DNA of 64,000 nucleotides from positions 36,738-100,737 of the forward strand of contig NZ_VFUZ01000022.1 in NCBI RefSeq assembly GCF_006658505.1. Direction: 5' to 3'. The translations under genes were made by a program, and so were the position numbers. The DNA comes from Mesorhizobium sp. B2-4-15. GTDB taxonomy: Bacteria; Pseudomonadota; Alphaproteobacteria; Rhizobiales; Rhizobiaceae. Positions 59,626 through 64,000 of this stretch are shown in pieces. The notes under the pieces were generated by a model. That model saw nothing but the letters and a program-made list of their open reading frames with translations, searched no databases and was not told the DNA's origin. The first letter of the stretch is position 1; each line of letters starts with the position of its first letter.

Positions 59626-61998
59626 ATGAACATCCTTGAACGCTATCACGCCATGGAATACGGCCCGGCGCCGGAGGCTCGCAACGAGGCCGATGCATGG
59701 CTGGCCGGCCGCGATTTCAGCAAAGCCCTGTTCATCGGCGGCGACTGGAAGGCAGCAGGCGGCGGCAAGACCTTCGAGACCAGCGAACCGTCTTCCGGCA
59801 AGCTGCTGGCCAAGGTGTCCGATGCCAATGCCGCCGATATCGACGCGGCGGTTGCGGCCGCGACGAAGGCGCTGCCGAAATGGTCCGCGTCCTCAGGCTA
59901 TGTCAGGGCCAAAGTGCTTTACGCCATCGGCCGCGCCATGCAGCGGCATCAGCGCCTTTTCGCGGTGCTGGAATCGATAGACAATGGCAAGCCGATTCGT
60001 GAAAGCCGCGACATCGACGTGCCCTTGGCGATCCGCCATTTCATCCACCATGCCGGCTGGGCGCAGGCGCTGGACAGGGATTTCCCCGGCCAAAAGGGTA
60101 TCGGTGTCGTCGGCCAGATCATCCCGTGGAATTTTCCGCTGCTGATGCTGGCCTGGAAGATCGCGCCGGCGCTTGCAGCGGGCTGCACAGTGGTGCTCAA
60201 GCCGGCCGAGTTCACGCCGCTCACGGCGATCCTGTTCGCCGAAATCTGCGAGCGCGCCGGCGTGCCCAAGGGCGTCGTCAACATCGTCCAGGGCGGTCCG
60301 GAGGCGGGCGCGGCGATCGTCAACCATCCCGGCATCCAGAAGATCGCCTTCACCGGTTCGTCCGAGGTCGGCAAGATCATCCGCAAGGCGACTGCCGGCT
60401 CGGGCAAGAAACTGTCGCTGGAGCTTGGCGGCAAATCGGCCTTCATCGTCTTCGAGGACGCCGATCTCGACAGCGCCGTCGAAGGGCTGGTCGACGGCAT
60501 CTGGTTCAACCAGGGCCAGGTCTGCTGCGCCGGTTCGCGGCTGCTGGTGCAGGAAGGCATCGCCGATGCTTTCATCGCCAAGGTCAAGACGCGGATGAGC
60601 CGGCTGCGCGTCGGCAGCCCACTCGACAAGAACACCGATATCGGCCCGCTCGTCGATCTGACGCAGCTCGACCGCGTCAGGGGCCTGATCGCCGAGGGCG
60701 CCAGGCAAGGTGCCGTCTGCTGGCAGCCGGATGCGGCGCTGCCGTCCTCCGGCTACTACCACCTGCCGACGCTCGCCACTGGTGTTTCGCCGGCTAATGT
60801 CTTGGCGCAGGAGGAGGTGTTCGGGCCGGTGCTTGCCACGATGACCTTCCGCAACACCGAGGAAGCGATCGAGCTTGCCAACAACACCCGCTACGGGCTG
60901 GCCGCGTCGGTGTGGAGCGAGAATGTCAATCTCGCCCTGCACGTCGCGCCGCAGCTGAAGGCCGGTGTCGTCTGGGTCAACGGCACCAACATGTTCGACG
61001 CCGCTTGCGGCTTCGGCGGCTATCGCGAAAGCGGCTTCGGCCGCGAGGGCGGGCGCGAGGGCATGTTCGAGTATCTCACGGCAAAGCTGCCGCTCGGTCC
61101 GATCATCAAGCCGGCGACGGCGTCGGTGCAGCCTGTCGAACAGGCCGAGAGTTCGGCCATCGACCGTACGGCGAAGCTGTTCATCGGCGGCAAGCAGGTG
61201 CGGCCGGACGGCAATTATTCGCTCGCCGTCGCCACCGCCAAGGGCAAGCTCGCCGGCGAGGTCGGGCTCGGCAACCGCAAGGACATACGTGACGCGGTTG
61301 CCGCCGCTCGCGCTGCCAAGGCATGGCCGGAAGCGACCGCCTACAACCGCTCGCAGGTGCTTTATTACCTGGCCGAGAACCTTTCGGGCCGCGCGGATGA
61401 ATTCGCTGCCCGGCTTGTCCAGCTGACCGGCCTGCCCGCCAAAGCCGCGCGCGAGGAGGTCGACCAGTCGATCGAGCGTCTGTTCCTCTATGCCGGTCTT
61501 GCCGACAAGTTCGAGGGCCGCGTGCACCAGCCGCCGGCTCGTGCCGTCACGCTGGCGCTGCATGAGCCGGTCGGGGTGCTAGGCATCGTCGCCCCCGACA
61601 ATCAGCCGCTGCTCGGCTTCATCTCGCTCATCGCGCCGGCACTCGCCATGGGCAACACCGTGGTCGCCGTGCCTTCCGAGCGCTATCCGCTGCTGGCCAC
61701 CGATCTCTACCAGGTCATCGAATATTCCGACGTGCCCGCCGGCGTCATCAACATCGTCACCGGCCGCAGCGCCGAGCTTGCGGGCGTGCTGGCCAAGCAT
61801 GACGATGTCGACGGGCTCTGGCTGTTCGCCGACGCCGACACTTGCGCCAAGGCGGAAGCCGACTCCATCGGCAACCTCAAGCGCGTCTGGAGCGGCAACG
61901 GGCGCAGCCTGGACTGGGCGTCGGAAGAGGCCGCCGGCGACGCCCTGCTGCGTCGCGCCATTGAGGTGAAGAATGTCTGGGTGCCCTATGGCGACTGA
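59626..61998 (+). CDS. ALDH16-type aldehyde dehydrogenase with C-terminal pseudo-domain
   Basis: A 790-residue protein. Residues 1-about 500 are a complete aldehyde dehydrogenase: GVVGQIIPWNFPLLMLAWKI, FTGSSEVGKIIRKA, the catalytic Glu in LELGGKSAFIVF and Cys in NQGQVCCAGSRLLVQ. Residues about 520-790 repeat the cofactor-domain fold (TAKLFIGGKQVRPDGNYSLA, EPVGVLGIVAPDNQPLLGFI, GVINIVTGRSAELA) but lack any catalytic Cys segment. This layout is that of the ALDH16 family. GGAG before ATG 59626 supports the start; the open frame upstream crosses repeat C. Acetaldehyde from DeoC is the obvious candidate substrate. Confidence 0.92.
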   Translation: MNILERYHAMEYGPAPEARNEADAWLAGRDFSKALFIGGDWKAAGGGKTFETSEPSSGKLLAKVSDANAADIDAAVAAATKALPKWSASSGYVRAKVLYAIGRAMQRHQRLFAVLESIDNGKPIRESRDIDVPLAIRHFIHHAGWAQALDRDFPGQKGIGVVGQIIPWNFPLLMLAWKIAPALAAGCTVVLKPAEFTPLTAILFAEICERAGVPKGVVNIVQGGPEAGAAIVNHPGIQKIAFTGSSEVGKIIRKATAGSGKKLSLELGGKSAFIVFEDADLDSAVEGLVDGIWFNQGQVCCAGSRLLVQEGIADAFIAKVKTRMSRLRVGSPLDKNTDIGPLVDLTQLDRVRGLIAEGARQGAVCWQPDAALPSSGYYHLPTLATGVSPANVLAQEEVFGPVLATMTFRNTEEAIELANNTRYGLAASVWSENVNLALHVAPQLKAGVVWVNGTNMFDAACGFGGYRESGFGREGGREGMFEYLTAKLPLGPIIKPATASVQPVEQAESSAIDRTAKLFIGGKQVRPDGNYSLAVATAKGKLAGEVGLGNRKDIRDAVAAARAAKAWPEATAYNRSQVLYYLAENLSGRADEFAARLVQLTGLPAKAAREEVDQSIERLFLYAGLADKFEGRVHQPPARAVTLALHEPVGVLGIVAPDNQPLLGFISLIAPALAMGNTVVAVPSERYPLLATDLYQVIEYSDVPAGVINIVTGRSAELAGVLAKHDDVDGLWLFADADTCAKAEADSIGNLKRVWSGNGRSLDWASEEAAGDALLRRAIEVKNVWVPYGD

Positions 61999-62027
61999 CA
62001 CCGCCATACTGCCGCAATGATGATCGT

Positions 62028-62048
62028 GTTCGGGCTTGACGCCCGAAC
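62028..62048 (+). terminator. Hairpin after the ALDH16-type gene
   Basis: GTTCGGGC (62028-62035) pairs perfectly with GCCCGAAC (62041-62048) around TTGAC, thirty bases after the stop codon. No T-run directly follows, so it may be a weak or Rho-assisted terminator. Confidence 0.55.
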
Positions 62049-62178
62049 GCATGTTCTTTAACCAGAAAAAACACCTTTATCTGTGACCCGGCTAGGCCGC
62101 ACAATCGAGCTGACTGGTACATGACCTGTCGGCCGGCCACCGATAGAGCGGATGCATCAGGCAGGCGAGGAGAAGAGC

Positions 62179-62910
62179 ATGGCGGATCTGGCAGGCAAGG
62201 TCGTTGTCGTCACGGCAGCGGCACAAGGCATCGGCAAGGCAAGCGCGCTGGCCTTTGCTAAGGCCGGAGCCACTGTCTACGCCACCGACATCAATGAGGT
62301 GCTGCTGGCGGAGCTCGCCAAGACTTCCGGCGTCAAGACCCGCAAACTGGACGTGCTGAACGACGAGGCGGTCAAGTCAGCCTTCGCCGAGATCGGCCGC
62401 GTCGACGTGTTGTTCAACTGCGCCGGTTTCGTTCATTCGGGATCGATCCTGGAGATGAAGGACGCCGATCTCGACTTCGCGTTCAATCTCAACGTGCGCG
62501 CCATGGTCCGCACCATCCGTGCGGTGCTTCCGGGCATGCTGGAGCGTGGCGACGGGTCGATCATCAACATGGCCTCGCTGGCGAGCTCGCAGAAGGGTGT
62601 GCCGAACCGTTTCGCCTATGGGGTTACCAAGGCTGCGGTGATCGGCCTGACCAAGGCGGTTGCCGCCGACTATGTCGGCAAGGGTATACGCTGCAACGCC
62701 ATCTGCCCCGGCACGGTCGAGAGCCCGTCGTTGCAGGACCGCATGCATGCGCAAGGCGACTATGACGCCGCCCGCGCCGCCTTCATCGCGCGCCAGCCGA
62801 TGGGCCGGCTCGGCACGCCGGAGGAAATCGCCGATCTCGCGGTTTATTTCGCCGGTGCGAGCTACACATCCGGGCAGGCCTATAATATCGACGGTGGCTG
62901 GTCGATCTGA
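62179..62910 (+). CDS. SDR, DHRS6/BDH2-like (2-keto-3-deoxy-L-fuconate dehydrogenase type)
   Basis: A 243-residue short-chain dehydrogenase. The sequence VVVVTAAAQGIGKASALAFA, ATDINEVLLAEL, DVLFNCAGFVHSGSILEM, the catalytic Tyr/Lys in FAYGVTKAAVIGLTKAVAAD and GIRCNAICPGTVESPSLQDR follow the DHRS6 family closely. Bacterial members oxidise 2-keto-3-deoxy sugar acids such as 2-keto-3-deoxy-L-fuconate. GAGGAGAAG stands before ATG 62179. The FAH-family gene 26 bases downstream supports that role, since its product would be a 2,4-diketo acid. Confidence 0.85.
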   Translation: MADLAGKVVVVTAAAQGIGKASALAFAKAGATVYATDINEVLLAELAKTSGVKTRKLDVLNDEAVKSAFAEIGRVDVLFNCAGFVHSGSILEMKDADLDFAFNLNVRAMVRTIRAVLPGMLERGDGSIINMASLASSQKGVPNRFAYGVTKAAVIGLTKAVAADYVGKGIRCNAICPGTVESPSLQDRMHAQGDYDAARAAFIARQPMGRLGTPEEIADLAVYFAGASYTSGQAYNIDGGWSI

Positions 62911-62936
62911 ACCAATCTGACTGAGGAGAGAACTGC

Positions 62937-63782
62937 ATGAAACTGCTGCGCTATGGCGAGGTGGGGAGCGAACGTCCCGGCCTGCTCGATGCGGATGGAA
63001 CGATCCGCGATCTCTCCGCCCATGTCGCCGACATTGCCGGCACGGTGCTGCATCCGGCCTCGCTGGAGATGCTGTCCAAGCTTGATCCGAAGTCGCTGCC
63101 GGCCGTTTCCGGCAAGCCCCGGCTCGGCGCCTGCGTGGCCGGCACCGGCAAGTTCATCTGCATCGGCCTCAACTATTCCGACCACGCCGCCGAAACCGGT
63201 GCCAAAGTGCCGCCGGAGCCGATCATCTTCATGAAGGCAAGCTCGGCCATCGTCGGACCGGATGACGACGTGCTGATCCCGCGCGGCTCGGAAAAGACCG
63301 ACTGGGAGGTCGAGCTCGGCGTCGTCATCGGCAAGACAGCCAAATATGTCAGCGAAGCCGACGCGCTCGACTATGTCGCCGGCTACTGCGTCGCCCACGA
63401 CGTGTCCGAGCGCGCCTTCCAGGCCGAGCGCCAGGGCCAGTGGACCAAGGGCAAGAGCTGCGACACGTTCGGCCCCACGGGCCCGTGGCTGGTGACCAAG
63501 GACGAGGTATCAGACCCGCAGAATCTCAAAATGTGGCTGACCGTCAACGGCAAGACCATGCAGGACGGCTCGACCAGGACCATGGTCTACGGCGTCAAAT
63601 ACCTGGTGTCCTATCTCAGCCAGTTCATGTCGCTGCATCCCGGCGACATTATTTCGACAGGCACCCCGCCCGGTGTTGGCCTTGGCATGAAGCCGCCGGT
63701 GTTCCTGAAAGCGGGCGACGTGGTGGAGCTCGGCATCGAAGGGCTCGGCCAGCAGAAGCAGACTTTCAGGGCGGACGTGTAG
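62937..63782 (+). CDS. FAH-family hydrolase (2,4-diketo-3-deoxy-sugar-acid type)
   Basis: A 281-residue fumarylacetoacetase-fold protein. The catalytic part contains KFICIGLNYSDHAAETGAKV, the metal-binding Glu and Asp region in KTDWEVELGVVIG, VSERAFQAERQGQWTKGKSC (catalytic Lys/His region) and PGDIISTGTPPGVGLGMKPP. This pattern fits the 2,4-diketo-3-deoxy-L-fuconate/rhamnonate hydrolase and ureidoglycolate-lyase-like group. Adjacent to the SDR, it would hydrolyse the diketo acid to pyruvate and a hydroxy acid. GAGGAGAG lies before the ATG. Confidence 0.87.
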   Translation: MKLLRYGEVGSERPGLLDADGTIRDLSAHVADIAGTVLHPASLEMLSKLDPKSLPAVSGKPRLGACVAGTGKFICIGLNYSDHAAETGAKVPPEPIIFMKASSAIVGPDDDVLIPRGSEKTDWEVELGVVIGKTAKYVSEADALDYVAGYCVAHDVSERAFQAERQGQWTKGKSCDTFGPTGPWLVTKDEVSDPQNLKMWLTVNGKTMQDGSTRTMVYGVKYLVSYLSQFMSLHPGDIISTGTPPGVGLGMKPPVFLKAGDVVELGIEGLGQQKQTFRADV

Positions 63783-63795
63783 CTCGATGGCTTTC

Positions 63796-63982
63796 CCTTC
63801 TCCCCTTGTGGGAGAAGGTGGCCTCGCGAAGCGAGGTCGGATGAGGGGTGTTGGAAGGATTGCGGTTTTGCAGAAGTAAGCGCTCGGAACCTTTCGATCT
63901 TTTCACGCCGCACTCCGCTGGAGCACCCCTCATCCGTCTCGGCGCTGCGCGCCGATCCACCTTCTCCCACAAGGGGAGAAGG
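63796..63982. repeat. Intergenic inverted repeat, family copy D
   Basis: CCTTCTCCCCTTGTGGGAGA at 63796 onward is matched by TCTCCCACAAGGGGAGAAGG ending at 63982, and inner arms GATGAGGGGTG and CACCCCTCATC match too. The order of segments differs from copies A-C: here the CTCCCC part is outermost. Confidence 0.8.
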
Positions 63983-64000
63983 TCAGGCTCTACTTTATCG

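Noticed and set aside
59893..61563. A 556-codon open frame on the minus strand
   Set aside because: Antisense to the ALDH16-type gene, with no domain or ribosome binding site.

Overview
The window looks like chromosome from a Mesorhizobium-like rhizobium (Alphaproteobacteria, Hyphomicrobiales). The coding DNA is GC-rich and dense. Catabolic operons and ABC importers dominate. Regulators (LysR, GntR/FCD, IclR, MarR, AraC, MocR) sit divergently from their likely targets. Intergenic spaces carry an inverted-repeat family starting like cccccctctgtcctgccgg and one element resembling the rhizobial intergenic mosaic (RIME) repeat. The genus is an inference from style and repeats; there is no rRNA gene to settle it, and I saw no tRNA, CRISPR array, insertion sequence or phage gene.

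Layout. 1-594: end of an amino-acid ABC permease gene. 1031-13121: a LysR regulator, a glycosyltransferase-like protein, an SDR, a GntR repressor divergent from a polyamine-type ABC importer (binding protein, ATPase, two permeases), then a gamma-glutamyltransferase-family enzyme, an acyl-CoA synthetase of the Pcs60/AAE3 type and a ketopantoate-reductase-family protein. 13122-25684: a stretch with visibly lower GC and more AT-rich spacers. It holds a four-gene signalling operon (coiled-coil protein, large OmpA-family membrane protein with three 136-residue repeats, Ras-like small GTPase, class III adenylate cyclase), lrgAB with a LysR gene, an REC-HD-GYP response regulator, and a DoxX / DODA-dioxygenase / LysR group. 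25685-32604: a complete branched-chain-amino-acid-type importer (livKGFHM order) and a MocR regulator divergent from a PaiB-like FMN protein. 32817-41310: the homoprotocatechuate / 4-hydroxyphenylacetate meta-cleavage cluster (hpaA, B, C, R, F, E, D, G, H), without the final aldolase. 41451-51092: an IclR-controlled amine/amino-acid region (kinase, two class III aminotransferase-fold enzymes, HAD hydrolase, Tm-1-like protein on one strand; APC permease and aldehyde dehydrogenase on the other). 51139-51932: an antitoxin-like gene and a frameshifted Fic gene. 52008-57085: a hydantoinase A/B pair with a T-protein-like gene. 57305-63782: ferredoxin-NADP reductase, deoxyribose-phosphate aldolase, an ALDH16-type aldehyde dehydrogenase, an SDR and an FAH-family hydrolase.

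The best candidate for an undescribed system is the operon at 13507-18427. It joins a peptidoglycan-binding, membrane-spanning protein to a Ras-like GTPase and an adenylate cyclase, which suggests an envelope-to-cAMP signalling pathway. Other points of note are the fine structure of that operon, the kinase / phospho-lyase / Tm-1-like operon, the ALDH16-DeoC pairing, the broken Fic gene behind a probably leaderless antitoxin gene, and several clear operator palindromes.
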